A stretch of DNA of 64,000 nt from assembly GCA_018970725.1 (NCBI GenBank), contig JAGWVU010000024.1, forward strand, positions 1 through 64,000. Direction: 5' to 3'. Shown in pieces: positions 8,143 through 16,783 of this stretch. The notes beneath the pieces were generated by a model. That model saw only the letters and a program-made list of their open reading frames with translations. It was not told where the DNA came from and searched no databases. The stretch is from Verrucomicrobiota bacterium. Lineage in GTDB: Bacteria; Verrucomicrobiota; Verrucomicrobiia; Verrucomicrobiales; DEV007. A program made the translations under genes and the position numbers. Positions within the stretch are counted from its first letter, which is position 1. Every line of letters starts with the position of its first letter.

Positions 8143-9560
8143 AATCCCTCGCTTCCCTGCTGCTCGGCGTTTTGCTCGCGGTGGGTCCCGGCTCCGCACG
8201 GGCCGCGCAACCCAACGTGCTCATGATTCCCGTCGATGACCTGAATCACTGGGTGGGTTATCTCGGTCGCAACCCCCGCACGCGCACGCCAAACCTGGAC
8301 CGACTCGCCGCGCAGGGCGTGTCATTCACCCGTGCCTATTGCGCCGCTCCCTCCTGCAATCCCTCGCGCATCGCGCTTCTGTCCGGTCTGCGACCGAACA
8401 CCACCGGCTGCTACCAGAACGCCCAGGACTGGCGGCCCTTCATCGGCGAGGACAAGGTGCTGAACAAGGTCCTCATGGATGCCGGCTACAACGCGTTCGG
8501 CACCGGGAAAATTTATCACGGCAGTTATGGCGACACGGCACAGTGGACCGAATTCAAGCAGGAGGACCACTCCGTCAGGATGAAACGCCACCCCTCCGCG
8601 AAGGACGACGGCGTGGGCGGGATCAAGTTCTGCCCGCTGGAGAATTCCGATGAAGACATGGTGGACTTCAGGTCCGTCAGCTACGGCATCGAGGTATTGA
8701 ACCGCAAGCACGACAAGCCGTTCTTCCTCGCGGTGGGACTCCACAAGCCACACATGCCGTTCAGCGTGCCGAAGAAGTGGTTCGATCTCTTCCCGCTCGA
8801 AAGCATCGAACTGCCGCCACACCGCGCCGGTGACCTCGAGGATGTGCCCGCCGCCGGCAAACAGATGGCCAAGGCTTCCGGCGATCACGCCGCGATCCTC
8901 GCTTCGGACCGCTGGAAGGAAGCGGTTCAGGCTTATCTCGCAACGATTGCCTTCTGTGATGCCCAGGTGGGACGCCTGCTCGATGCGCTCGAGACATCCC
9001 CCTGCAAGGACAACACCATCGTCTGCCTGTGGAGCGACCACGGATGGAGCCTTGGCGAGAAGGAACACTGGAGAAAATTCGCGCTCTGGGAGGAACCGAC
9101 CCGCACTGTGTTCATCTGGAAGGTTCCCGGCCTGACTCCCGCGGGGGTCGCTTCGCCGCGCCCGGTGGATTTCATGAGCATCTATCCGACCCTGTGCGCA
9201 CTTACCGGTGTGAAAAGGCCCGCTCACGTGGAGGGCCTCGACATCTCTCCACTGCTCAAGAACCCCATGGCACCATGGGAAACTCCCGCGCTCACCACAT
9301 GGCTGAACGGGAACCACGCCCTGCGGAGCGAGGCTTGGCGTTACATCCGTTACGCGGATGGCACCGAGGAACTCTACAACCACGAGACCGACCCTTACGA
9401 ATGGACCAATGCGGCCGGCGACCCGAAGTTCGCCGGAATCAAGGCCGGGCTCGCGCAGTATCTGCCCAAGGACAACGCGGCGGACCTCCCCAGCGTGAGG
9501 GGCGGCGGCGAAGAAGGCGGGGCGGGCAAGGGAAAAGGGAAACGGAAGCAAAAACCATGA
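8139..9560 (+). CDS. Sulfatase, iduronate-2-sulfatase-like
   Basis: This 473-residue secreted type I sulfatase has a clear signal peptide ([22 protein letters not shown]) and mature N-terminus [16 protein letters not shown], where Asp33-Asp34 are metal ligands. The formylglycine motif is C73-N-P-S-R77, so maturation needs a formylglycine-generating enzyme, which is not in this window. Other family parts are [22 protein letters not shown] and [15 protein letters not shown]. The arrangement around the catalytic motif and KPHMPF resembles iduronate-2-sulfatase, a family common in Verrucomicrobia and Planctomycetes degrading sulfated polysaccharides; the substrate is unknown. A Gly/Lys-rich tail ends the protein. 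It overlaps both neighbours by 4 bases. Confidence 0.92.
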   Translation: MKSLASLLLGVLLAVGPGSARAAQPNVLMIPVDDLNHWVGYLGRNPRTRTPNLDRLAAQGVSFTRAYCAAPSCNPSRIALLSGLRPNTTGCYQNAQDWRPFIGEDKVLNKVLMDAGYNAFGTGKIYHGSYGDTAQWTEFKQEDHSVRMKRHPSAKDDGVGGIKFCPLENSDEDMVDFRSVSYGIEVLNRKHDKPFFLAVGLHKPHMPFSVPKKWFDLFPLESIELPPHRAGDLEDVPAAGKQMAKASGDHAAILASDRWKEAVQAYLATIAFCDAQVGRLLDALETSPCKDNTIVCLWSDHGWSLGEKEHWRKFALWEEPTRTVFIWKVPGLTPAGVASPRPVDFMSIYPTLCALTGVKRPAHVEGLDISPLLKNPMAPWETPALTTWLNGNHALRSEAWRYIRYADGTEELYNHETDPYEWTNAAGDPKFAGIKAGLAQYLPKDNAADLPSVRGGGEEGGAGKGKGKRKQKP

Positions 9561-10957
9561 ATCCCCACCGCCACGGTTGGAAGCGATTCACCGCCCTTGC
9601 CCTGAGCCTGGGCTTGGCAAGTGCGTTTTCGGCCGTCACCCGGCCCAACTTCATTTTCATCCTCAGCGACGACCTCGCTCAGGGGGACGTGGGAGCCTAC
9701 GGGCAGAAGTTGATCCAAACACCGAATCTCGACCGCATGGCGCGTGAGGGTACGCGCTACACCCAAGGGTATTGCGGCACCACCGTTTGCGCGCCGAGCC
9801 GCACGTCGTTGTTGACCGGTTTGCACATGGGTCATTCGCCGATTCGTGCCAACCGCGAGATCCAGCCGGAAGGCCAGAAGCCACTCCCCGCCGGCACTTT
9901 CACCGTGGCGAAACTGCTCAAAACCGAGGGCTACGCGACCGCCGCCATTGGCAAATGGGGCATGGGCATGTTCGACTCAACCGGCAGTCCGCTCAAAGCC
10001 GGCTTCGATCATTTCTTCGGCTACAACTGCCAGCGCCACGCTCACAGTTACTTCCCCACCTATCTTTACCACGACGACCGCCGCATTGAACTGGCTGGCA
10101 ACGATGGCAACAAAGGGGTGGAGGGCAAGGGCCCCATCTATGCGCAGGACCTCATCGCCGCCAGGACGCTCGAATGGGTGCGTGCCCACAAGGACGCCCC
10201 CTTCTTCCTCTATTACGCCATCACGCTGCCCCACGCCACGTTCCAGATCGATGATCAGGGCCTTTACCGGAACAAGCCGTGGACCGCGCAGCAGAAGAAT
10301 TATGCCGCCATGGTCACGCGCCTTGATCACGACGTCGGCCGACTGCTCGACCTGCTGCGCGAACTTGGGCTGGACAAAAATACGCTCGTCATGTTCTCCG
10401 GCGACAACGGTTCGTCCTTCGATCCCAAGTCCGAGATCGGCCGGCTCTTCGACCAGACGATGGGGGGCCGGCTGCGCGGCTTCAAACGCTCGATGTATGA
10501 AGGCGGGCTCCGTCAGGCCGCGCTCTCATGGTGGCCTGGAACCGTGCCCGCGGGCCGGGTGAGCGAGGGGCCGTGGGCCTTTTGGGATTATCTACCAACC
10601 GTCGCCGAGCTGAGCGGCGCCAAACTTCCCGCCCACGTGAAGACCGACGGTCATTCGCTGGCCCCCTTCCTCAAGGGCGGCCCCGCGCCGGTGCGGGATT
10701 CCTTCTATTGGGAACTTCATGAAGGCGGCGGCTCGATTCAGGCCGCCCGTTGGGACGACTGGAAAGCCGTGCGCAACGGCCCATCCCAACCCATTGAGCT
10801 CTACGACCTCAAGACCGATCCGGGCGAAACGATGGATCTCGCTGCCACGAAGCCCGGGCTCGTCGCCAAGGCGGAATCGATTCTGAAATCCTCGCGCGTC
10901 GATGATTCCGACTGGCCGCTCACGGACAGGAAACCGGCGGTGAAGAAGAAACAGTGA
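9557..10957 (+). CDS. Sulfatase, arylsulfatase A-like
   Basis: This 466-residue secreted type I sulfatase starts at ATG 9557 inside the stop of the preceding sulfatase. A signal peptide (about residues 1-28) precedes [16 protein letters not shown], with the metal-binding Asp-Asp. The formylglycine motif is C78-A-P-S-R82 in [14 protein letters not shown]. Further motifs are [28 protein letters not shown], and the C-terminal [16 protein letters not shown], which is typical of the arylsulfatase A group. The two sulfatases belong to different subfamilies, so the pair may remove different sulfate groups from one glycan. It is the last gene of the operon and ends in a Lys-rich tail. Confidence 0.93.
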   Translation: MNPHRHGWKRFTALALSLGLASAFSAVTRPNFIFILSDDLAQGDVGAYGQKLIQTPNLDRMAREGTRYTQGYCGTTVCAPSRTSLLTGLHMGHSPIRANREIQPEGQKPLPAGTFTVAKLLKTEGYATAAIGKWGMGMFDSTGSPLKAGFDHFFGYNCQRHAHSYFPTYLYHDDRRIELAGNDGNKGVEGKGPIYAQDLIAARTLEWVRAHKDAPFFLYYAITLPHATFQIDDQGLYRNKPWTAQQKNYAAMVTRLDHDVGRLLDLLRELGLDKNTLVMFSGDNGSSFDPKSEIGRLFDQTMGGRLRGFKRSMYEGGLRQAALSWWPGTVPAGRVSEGPWAFWDYLPTVAELSGAKLPAHVKTDGHSLAPFLKGGPAPVRDSFYWELHEGGGSIQAARWDDWKAVRNGPSQPIELYDLKTDPGETMDLAATKPGLVAKAESILKSSRVDDSDWPLTDRKPAVKKKQ

Positions 10958-11005
10958 TCAAGAAAGCCCCCCGTGAATTGGGATGATGGTCCGCTTCCGA
11001 CGTCC

Positions 11006-11069
11006 TCGTAAGTTGGACCTGTGGTCCGGCCGCATCCTTCCAAGGCCGGATCACAGGTTCAGCTTACGG
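11006..11069. repeat. Long near-perfect inverted repeat (24-nt arms, 12-nt loop)
   Basis: Bases 11008-11031 pair with 11044-11067 over 24 positions; on one strand every position is Watson-Crick or G-U (three wobbles), and two more pairs at each outer end extend it to 26. The loop is 12 nt (11032-11043). It lies in the 159-bp gap between the second sulfatase and the ABM gene. No U-run follows on either strand, so it is not a classic intrinsic terminator. It could be an mRNA-stabilising or processing hairpin, a REP-like repeat, or a remnant of a small mobile element. No second copy was noticed in this window. Confidence 0.75.
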
Positions 11070-11116
11070 CAAAAAGAGCCTTGCCAAACGCCGGTTCCGC
11101 CCTCAGAGGATGTCCC

Positions 11117-11413
11117 ATGATGCCTGTCACTGTTGTCGCCGTCCTCCGCTGCCAACCCGGATCGGAGGCGGTGGTCCGCCCGGAACTGCTCCGCCTTCTG
11201 GCACCGACCCGCGCTGAGAAGGGCTGCCTCAACTACGACTTGTTCGAGGACCCGAAGGATCCGGGACTTTTCATTTTCCATGAGAATTGGGAGTGCGACG
11301 GGGACTTGGACCAACACCTTCAATCCACCCATATCCAAGCCTGCCTCGGCGTGATCCAGCCGCTGCTGGCCTCTGCCGAGGTCCACCGGCTTCGACAAAT
11401 CGACGCCCGTTAA
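11117..11413 (+). CDS. Antibiotic biosynthesis monooxygenase (ABM) domain protein, putative quinol monooxygenase
   Basis: This 98-residue protein is a single ABM domain (dimeric ferredoxin-like fold). Family features are VTVVAVLRCQPGSEAVVRPE, a central helix ending in APTRAEKGCLNYDLFED, then FIFHENWECDGDLDQHLQST with the conserved Trp and His. Members include YgiN-type quinol monooxygenases and enzymes acting without cofactors. ATG 11117 is chosen over 11120 and over upstream codons because AGAGGA sits 7 bases before it. It is monocistronic and preceded by the long inverted repeat. A second ABM-type protein lies at 18041. Confidence 0.85.
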   Translation: MMPVTVVAVLRCQPGSEAVVRPELLRLLAPTRAEKGCLNYDLFEDPKDPGLFIFHENWECDGDLDQHLQSTHIQACLGVIQPLLASAEVHRLRQIDAR

Positions 11414-11509
11414 GCCCGGAAACGGAATTGGATCCCCGCCCCTGGCTGGAGACCGGATGAATCAATCGCTCGGGCCCCCCGTCGAATCAGGCAGCAACCC
11501 CTCTCGGCC

Positions 11510-11710
11510 ATGAATGAAAATCAGATCGCGGCACTGAATGAACTGGTGGGACAATGCCGACGCCTTGAACTGGAATTCGACTTGGAGATTTCCGAAGTCC
11601 TCGCCGTGACGCAGGCTCTCCCGCTCTTGCTCATGATGGGGGCCGAAGGATTCGTCCAGACGCTCAACCAGTTGGACGATCCGGGATCAGAGGGCGGCGA
11701 AGAGGCCTGA
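11510..11710 (+). CDS. Small acidic hypothetical protein
   Basis: This 66-residue acidic protein has one predicted helix rich in Leu (CRRLELEFDLEISEVLAVTQ) and a following hydrophobic patch LPLLLMMG, too short and interrupted to call a membrane segment with confidence. No family is recognised. It stands alone, 96 bp after the ABM gene, and could be a chance frame, although its composition is protein-like and no better reading exists on the other strand. Confidence 0.45.
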   Translation: MNENQIAALNELVGQCRRLELEFDLEISEVLAVTQALPLLLMMGAEGFVQTLNQLDDPGSEGGEEA

Positions 11711-11744
11711 CACTCAGTCCTCTTGGGATTTTCCTGGTGCATCG

Positions 11745-11807
11745 CCCGCCGCAAAAGGCGGGACCTGCTGAATACGGGTCGGTGGCGCGGCCAGGGTTGC
11801 GCCACCG
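11745..11807. terminator. Two GC-rich hairpins between converging genes
   Basis: CCCGCC at 11745-11750 pairs with GGCGGG at 11757-11762 across GCAAAA. CGGTGGCGC at 11780-11788 pairs with GCGCCACCG at 11799-11807 across a 10-base loop. They sit in the 158-bp gap between the 66-residue gene and the end of the lipoprotein gene, where transcription from both sides would meet. Neither has a good T-run after it, so a terminator role is a guess from position. Confidence 0.4.
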
Positions 11808-11868
11808 GCCGAAGCAGCAAGGCTTCAGGAAATTGAAAAATAAATTGAAACGGGCTGCCAAGCCCCGG

Positions 11869-12435
11869 TCACGGGACGCGGAATTGCACCGTGCTCCCGC
11901 CTGCCGGGACTTCGACCGGAGTGCCGGACGCGATTCCGACCACATCCACCTCACCGAGTTGGGCATGACCGGGAACCGTGACGAATCCCGGTTTGCCCGG
12001 AACCGCCAGAGCATATGGAAGATGCCCGTAGGACTCGGACTTAACCGATTCCCGCCGGGGCATCTCCAGCCTCTCCTCCTGACGGGGAGCGGAAGAAGCG
12101 TTGGCCACCCGGTCCGCGACATCGAAGACAGGAGGAGCGGACGGAGCCGCCATCTGACTGGGCAGTTCCTCACGAAAGACGTTGAAGATAGGGGCCAGAC
12201 CGGTCTCGAGCGTGCCCTGCGCAAAGTAGCCGGAAGTCGGGATGAAAGGGGTGCCATCCGGCATCGCGGGTCCGGACCCGAGCGCTTCGACATAGGCCGA
12301 GGGGAACTGCCAAAGCGACAGGTCCGCACCGGCACGTTGGGAACGGCGCCAATGTCCGTTCCAGCGGGATTGATGATCAACACAACTGGTGGCGGTCATG
12401 GCGGCCAGAGCCAGCAATACAAAAGAAGTCTTCAT
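11869..12435 (-). CDS. Hypothetical lipoprotein
   Basis: This 188-residue protein has a lipoprotein signal peptide: MKTSFVLLALAAMTATSC with the lipobox Cys at residue 18. The mature part is Pro/Ser/Ala-rich with no recognised domain. It probably sits in the periplasm anchored to a membrane. It lies 108 bp downstream of tatD on the same strand and may be transcribed separately, since inverted repeats occur in the leader (12442-12496). No function is inferred. Confidence 0.75.
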   Translation of the reverse strand: MKTSFVLLALAAMTATSCVDHQSRWNGHWRRSQRAGADLSLWQFPSAYVEALGSGPAMPDGTPFIPTSGYFAQGTLETGLAPIFNVFREELPSQMAAPSAPPVFDVADRVANASSAPRQEERLEMPRRESVKSESYGHLPYALAVPGKPGFVTVPGHAQLGEVDVVGIASGTPVEVPAGGSTVQFRVP

Positions 12436-12441
12436 GCGGTG

Positions 12442-12496
12442 GCGTCAGAATCAGGACAAACAACAGAGGCGGCAGTGGTCGGGTGCCCTCTGACGC
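12442..12496 (-). promoter_or_regulatory. Competing stems in the leader of the lipoprotein gene
   Basis: GCGTCAGA at 12442-12449 is perfectly complementary to TCTGACGC at 12489-12496. A second stem, CAGAGG at 12464-12469 with CCTCTG at 12487-12492, uses part of the same right arm, so only one can form at a time. The left arm is 6 bases from the start codon of the lipoprotein gene. This arrangement could affect translation start, but nothing identifies a ligand or regulator. Confidence 0.25.
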
Positions 12497-12543
12497 GGGG
12501 ATCATCTCACATGATGCTTCCAGCTCATGCAAACCAATTTTTT

Positions 12544-13341
12544 TCAACTTTCACCATTGAATTGAAAAAACTTCTCCGCCGTGTCGGAGGTGGCCCGGGC
12601 GAGTTCCTCCAGACTGATGCCGCGGCGTCCCGCCAGAAAGGCCGCGGTGTGGCGGACGTTGGCCGGTTCGTTGCGCGAACCCCGGAGCGGAACAGGCGCA
12701 AGGTAAGGTGAATCCGTCTCGAGCATGAGGCGATCCAACGGCAACGCCGCCGCGCAATCCGCGAGGGCACCGGCGTTCTTGTAGGTGATCACCCCGGTGA
12801 ACGAAAGGTGAAATCCCAAGGAGATCAGTTCTTCCGCTTCCTCACGGGTCCCGGTGAAACAGTGGAACACGGCTCGCAGCTGCCCGGCGACGCCCCTCAT
12901 GATGGCGAGGACATCGGCGGACGATTCCCGTTGATGAATCACGACCGGCAGTCTCCGCTCCAAGGCGAGGGAGAGTTGGGTCTCGAAAAAGCGCCGTTGC
13001 AAGGCCCGCCATTCGTCCGGTTCACTGCCATCCTGAGGCGGGTGGAAATAGTCCAAGCCCATTTCCCCGAGCGCCACCACCTTGGGAGCCATCGAGAGCC
13101 CGCGGATCCGATCGAGCCAATCTTCACCGGCTTCATGCACCGAGCAGGGATGCACGCCGACCGCCGCATAGACCCCGGGATGCCGCTCCGCCAGCTCCAC
13201 GTTGCAGAGGCTGTCGAGCGGTTCCGTGCCGATCGAAACGATTCTGGTGACCCCGGCGGCGCGGGCGCGGAAGAGGAGGGACTCCGTCTCCCCGGTCAAC
13301 TGCCTGGAAGCCAAATGGGCATGGGTATCCGTCAGCTCCAT
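12544..13341 (-). CDS. tatD: TatD family metal-dependent hydrolase / deoxyribonuclease
   Basis: This 265-residue protein is a TatD-type TIM-barrel hydrolase with 3'-5' exonuclease activity in studied members. Metal ligands are visible in the N-terminal DTHAHL, the central Glu in VVALGEMGLDYF, His in LPVVIHQRESS, His in LRAVFHCFTG, and Asp in LMLETDSPYLAPVP. The family end NVRHTAAFLAGRRGISLEELARATSDTAEKFF is split here only for quotation: it begins near residue 225. I chose ATG 13341 (MELTDTHAHL); an in-frame ATG at 13359 would overlap fabH by 7 bases. It is the last gene of the yceD-rpmF-plsX-fabH operon. Confidence 0.92.
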   Translation of the reverse strand: MELTDTHAHLASRQLTGETESLLFRARAAGVTRIVSIGTEPLDSLCNVELAERHPGVYAAVGVHPCSVHEAGEDWLDRIRGLSMAPKVVALGEMGLDYFHPPQDGSEPDEWRALQRRFFETQLSLALERRLPVVIHQRESSADVLAIMRGVAGQLRAVFHCFTGTREEAEELISLGFHLSFTGVITYKNAGALADCAAALPLDRLMLETDSPYLAPVPLRGSRNEPANVRHTAAFLAGRRGISLEELARATSDTAEKFFQFNGES

Positions 13342-13352
13342 CCCACCCCGGG

Positions 13353-14366
13353 CTACCATTCCACCACCGAAGCGGCCCACGTCAACCCGGCACCGAAAGC
13401 GACCAGCAGGACGATGTCCCCACGCTTGATCGCCCCCGTCCGGTTCGCCTCGTCGAGCGCGATCGCGATCGCTGCGGCGGAAGTGTTCCCGTATTTCGTG
13501 AGATTGATGAAGGTCTTTTCCATCGGAATGTGGAGCCGTTCGACGATGGCCTCGATAATCCGGATGTTGGCCTGATGAGGAATCACCATGGAAACATCGG
13601 CGGCGGTGCGCCCGGCTGCCGCCAGAGCTTCCTCGCAAGCATTTTTCATGGCGTTGACCGCGTATTTGTAGACGTCCCGGCCGACCATGGAAATGGTATT
13701 GAGACGCTGGTCGACGTTCATGGGGGTGATCGGACATTTGGATCCACCTCCCGGTACGACGAGAATATCCGTCTGATCGCCATCGCTCCCCATGACCGTG
13801 GAAAGGACCCTGCGGGCCCGGTCAGCCTCGTCCTGGTTGGAAATCAATACGGCCGCCCCCGCCCCGTCGCCAAAGAGGACGCAGGTGTTGCGATCCTCCC
13901 AGTTCGTCATACTGCTCAGTTTTTCGGCGCCAATGATCAATACCTTCTCACAGTGTCCGGCGTTGATGAAGTTCCGGGAAATCTGCAGTGCGAAAAGGAA
14001 ACCGGAACAGGCGGCCGAGACATCGAAAGCGGTGGCCCGCTTGGCACCCAACCGACTTTGGACATAGCAGGCCGTGGCCGGGAAGAAGGTGTCCGGGGAA
14101 ACGGTGGCCACCATGATGATATCGAGTTCCTCCGGCTTCACTCGAGCATTCTCAAGGGCCGCCTCCGCCGCCCGAACCGCCATGTCACTCGTGGTCTCGC
14201 CCGGGGCCGCGATCCGCCGCTCCTTGATCCCCGTCCGGGTGGTGATCCATTCGTCCGAAGTGTCCACGAGGGACTCCAATTCGGCGTTGGTGAGAACCCG
14301 GGAAGGGGTGTAACTTCCAGTGCCCGCAATGGCCACGCTGCATTTTCCGTTCTCGATCATGAACAA
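13353..14366 (-). CDS. fabH: Beta-ketoacyl-ACP synthase III FabH
   Basis: This 337-residue enzyme starts type II fatty acid synthesis by condensing acetyl-CoA (or another acyl-CoA) with malonyl-ACP. The catalytic triad is visible: Cys120 in DVSAACSGF, His264 in IPHQANIR and Asn294 in KYGNTSAA. The GDGAGAAVL loop and the C-terminal LLVAFGAGLTWAA are also present. It follows plsX with a 6-base gap and precedes tatD, the common plsX-fabH order. The start could also be the ATG two codons further in (14360). Confidence 0.97.
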   Translation of the reverse strand: MFMIENGKCSVAIAGTGSYTPSRVLTNAELESLVDTSDEWITTRTGIKERRIAAPGETTSDMAVRAAEAALENARVKPEELDIIMVATVSPDTFFPATACYVQSRLGAKRATAFDVSAACSGFLFALQISRNFINAGHCEKVLIIGAEKLSSMTNWEDRNTCVLFGDGAGAAVLISNQDEADRARRVLSTVMGSDGDQTDILVVPGGGSKCPITPMNVDQRLNTISMVGRDVYKYAVNAMKNACEEALAAAGRTAADVSMVIPHQANIRIIEAIVERLHIPMEKTFINLTKYGNTSAAAIAIALDEANRTGAIKRGDIVLLVAFGAGLTWAASVVEW

Positions 14367-14372
14367 AACCGG

Positions 14373-15374
14373 TCATCGCAAGGCCGCGATGGCCTCCTCG
14401 ATTTGCGGATTCACTTCATGCTGAACTGACTCAACCGCAACACGAATCGCATTCATGATGGCGATCTCGTTGCTTGACCCGTGTCCGATGATGGAAACTC
14501 CCCGCACCCCGAGCAAGGGACTGCCGCCGACTTGATCGTAACTGGTGCGCCGTTTCACCGAATCAAAAGCCGGTTTGGCCACCAGACCGCCGATTGCGGT
14601 GATCGGGTTCGCCTTGATTTCGGTCTTGAGATACTTGCTTACCATCTTGGCCGTCGCCTCACAGGACTTCAGAACAACGTTCCCCGTAAACCCGTCACAG
14701 ACAGTGACATGCAGCGGGGTGGCAAAGAGATCGTGCCCCTCGACGTTGCCGATGAAATGGATTCCCCTCGCTTCCTTGAGCAGGGCAAAGACCTCACGGG
14801 TGAAGTCCGTGCCCTTCTCATCCTCTTCGCCGACCGACATCAGACCGACCAGCGGATCCTTGATTTTCTGGACGCGACGGGCGTAAACCGTGCCCATCAC
14901 GGCATAGTGAAGGAGATGAAGGGGTTTGGCGTGCACGTTCGCCCCGGCGTCGAGAATGTTGTTGGGTCCGTGCTCATTGGGCAGGGGCGAGGCAATCCCG
15001 GGCATCTCGACGCCTTCGAGACAGCGCAGCTTGACCCGGGAGGAAGCCACCATGGCGGCGGTATTCCCCGCGCTGACCATCGCTTGGGCATCCCCTGCCT
15101 TGACCATGTCCGCCATCACGTTGATGGAGGATTTTTTCTTCTGCTTGACCGACTTCAGCCCGGACTCGCCCATGTCGACCACCTCGGGCGCATGGACGAT
15201 CTCGAGCCGGGCATCGGCGAACAGTTGGGCATCGACCTCCCGCTTCACGGTCTCCTCATCCCCCACGAGATAGAGCCGGGTAATGGAGGGGAACCGCTCC
15301 AGGGCGAGCCTCGCCCCGGTGACCGTGACCGCAGGGGCATGATCGCCGCCCATGGCGTCGAGCGCAATTTTCAC
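14373..15374 (-). CDS. plsX: Phosphate acyltransferase PlsX
   Basis: This 333-residue enzyme converts acyl-ACP to acyl-phosphate, the substrate of PlsY in phospholipid synthesis. Typical sequence is MKIALDAMGGDHAPAVTVTG at the N-terminus, MVSAGNTAAMVASS in the middle, GVEMPGIASPLPN and DAGANV, then VCDGFTGNVVLKS and the C-terminal YDQVGGSPLLGVRGVSIIGH. It lies 43 bp after rpmF and 6 bp before fabH in a conserved cluster that couples membrane lipid synthesis to ribosomal protein L32. Confidence 0.97.
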   Translation of the reverse strand: MKIALDAMGGDHAPAVTVTGARLALERFPSITRLYLVGDEETVKREVDAQLFADARLEIVHAPEVVDMGESGLKSVKQKKKSSINVMADMVKAGDAQAMVSAGNTAAMVASSRVKLRCLEGVEMPGIASPLPNEHGPNNILDAGANVHAKPLHLLHYAVMGTVYARRVQKIKDPLVGLMSVGEEDEKGTDFTREVFALLKEARGIHFIGNVEGHDLFATPLHVTVCDGFTGNVVLKSCEATAKMVSKYLKTEIKANPITAIGGLVAKPAFDSVKRRTSYDQVGGSPLLGVRGVSIIGHGSSNEIAIMNAIRVAVESVQHEVNPQIEEAIAALR

Positions 15375-15417
15375 CGCTTGGTTTGGTTGGGTGGAAGGAT
15401 CCCGCGCCCGGAAAGGG

Positions 15418-15603
15418 TCAAGCGTCCATCTCCGCCTTGGTCACCTTGCGGGAATCGTAAAATCCGCAACTGGGACAGGCGATGTGACCGGGCTTGGCCG
15501 CGCCGCACTCGGGGCAGCTTTGGAACTTGGGCGCACGCCAACGGCTCGCCGCACGGCGCATGCGCTTTTTCATCTTGGAGCTACGACGCTTTGGAACTGC
15601 CAT
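15418..15603 (-). CDS. rpmF: 50S ribosomal protein L32
   Basis: This 61-residue protein is L32 of the large ribosomal subunit. It starts [18 protein letters not shown] and holds the zinc-binding type pair CPECG and CPSCGFY, so it is the C+ form. It lies between yceD and plsX, as in many bacteria. Confidence 0.97.
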   Translation of the reverse strand: MAVPKRRSSKMKKRMRRAASRWRAPKFQSCPECGAAKPGHIACPSCGFYDSRKVTKAEMDA

Positions 15604-15645
15604 GACGGGTGATTCAGGTTGAGGATGGGTTGCGGGGTGACGGCT

Positions 15646-16131
15646 TCAACCGTCAGGCGATGTGGGCTCGAATCCTTCCAGATCCGCCCAGGGGCGGCGG
15701 CCTTGGGAACCGCCCCCCGCTTTTTCATCCGCCGATTCCGCCGGCGCCTCGAACAAACCTTGGGCCGGACAAATCCTCGGAGGATCGGCCTCCTCACAAT
15801 GAGGGTGATCCGGAAGGGCGAGGAGAATATCCTCCCGGATGCATTCCGTCAAGTCGATGGTTTCCCTTCCGGCGATCTCTTCCGCGTAAAGGGTCTCGGG
15901 CAGGTGCACATGAAACCGGAACGGGTCGAGGCATCGCACACAGGTCATCCCGAAATCCACATCCAGGCAGCCCCGCACCACCACGGTCTCCCCGACGATT
16001 TCCGCTTGCAGCTCATAGCGGACCGGGCTGGAAGGTTGGGGATGAACCGGTTCCAGTTGGAAGATGTCTTCCAACAGTTCCCCATGCAGGGATACGCCCT
16101 CTTCCGGGATCTCTCGAAGGTTGATTCTCAT
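15646..16131 (-). CDS. yceD: YceD family protein (DUF177)
   Basis: This 161-residue protein belongs to DUF177/YceD, whose genes almost always sit before rpmF and which are linked to 23S rRNA metabolism. Visible features are CLDVDFGMTCVRCLDPFRF near residues 55-73 with the paired Cys residues, and an acidic stretch ETIDLTECIREDILLALP. The start ATG 16131 gives MRINLREIPEEG, the expected N-terminus. It is the first gene of the operon and is divergent from aat with only 36 bp between the start codons, which must hold both upstream signals. No stop codon interrupts the frame further upstream, but it would run through aat. Confidence 0.88.
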   Translation of the reverse strand: MRINLREIPEEGVSLHGELLEDIFQLEPVHPQPSSPVRYELQAEIVGETVVVRGCLDVDFGMTCVRCLDPFRFHVHLPETLYAEEIAGRETIDLTECIREDILLALPDHPHCEEADPPRICPAQGLFEAPAESADEKAGGGSQGRRPWADLEGFEPTSPDG

Positions 16132-16167
16132 CGCGCTCTGTGGGACGATATACGGGACGAAGTTCTC

Positions 16168-16779
16168 ATGGAGCCAAAACTTCCAGGCTGCCGGTCCGAA
16201 TTCAACGAGATCGATCCGGAATTCCTTCTCAAGGCATACCAGTTGGGCGTTTTCCCCATGGCGATGGACGATGGCGAGATCGCCTGGTTTTCTCCGGATC
16301 CGCGCGGCATCATCCCTCTTGAGACGTTCCACATCCCCCACGGATTGAAGCGCGTTCTCCGGAAAAATCCATTCGAAATCCGGATCAACCAAGCCTTTCT
16401 CGAAACCATGTCGGGCTGTGCCGCGCGGCCGTCCACGTGGATCGACGAGGCGATCGTCAAGAGTTACCACCGGCTCTTTGAACTCGGATTCGCCCACTCC
16501 GTGGAAACGTGGCAGGACGGAGAACTGGTGGGTGGCCTCTACGGAGTCGCCCTCGGCGGGGCGTTTTTTGGCGAGTCGATGTTCAGCCGCACGGCGGACG
16601 CCTCCAAGGTCGCTCTGGTCCATCTCGTGGAACGGATGCGCTCCAGGGGCTTCACCCTCCTCGATACCCAATGGAGCACCCCGCACCTGAAACAGTTCGG
16701 CTGCACGGACATCCCGAGATCCCGCTACATGCGGCTGTTGGAACAGGCCCTCGCGGTGTATCCGACTTTCGTCGACTGA
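16168..16779 (+). CDS. aat: Leucyl/phenylalanyl-tRNA--protein transferase
   Basis: This 203-residue enzyme adds Leu or Phe from aminoacyl-tRNA to proteins with N-terminal Lys or Arg, marking them for ClpAP. Family motifs are YQLGVFPMAMDDGEIAWFSP, then PDPRGIIPL, TWIDEAIVKSYHRLFELGFA, and GGLYGVALGGAFFGESMFSR, and the end LLDTQWSTPHLKQFGC. It is somewhat short compared with about 230 residues in E. coli, mostly at the N-terminus. The ATG at 16168 is used; the frame extends far upstream but antisense to yceD. It ends 4 bases from the converging carboxypeptidase gene. Confidence 0.94.
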   Translation: MEPKLPGCRSEFNEIDPEFLLKAYQLGVFPMAMDDGEIAWFSPDPRGIIPLETFHIPHGLKRVLRKNPFEIRINQAFLETMSGCAARPSTWIDEAIVKSYHRLFELGFAHSVETWQDGELVGGLYGVALGGAFFGESMFSRTADASKVALVHLVERMRSRGFTLLDTQWSTPHLKQFGCTDIPRSRYMRLLEQALAVYPTFVD

Positions 16780-16783
16780 ACCC

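Noticed and set aside
12539-12570. TTTTTTCAA/TTGAAAAAA inverted repeat over the 3' end of tatD
   Set aside because: An A/T-only weak stem around the stop codon; it may help end transcription but is too weak to call a terminator.
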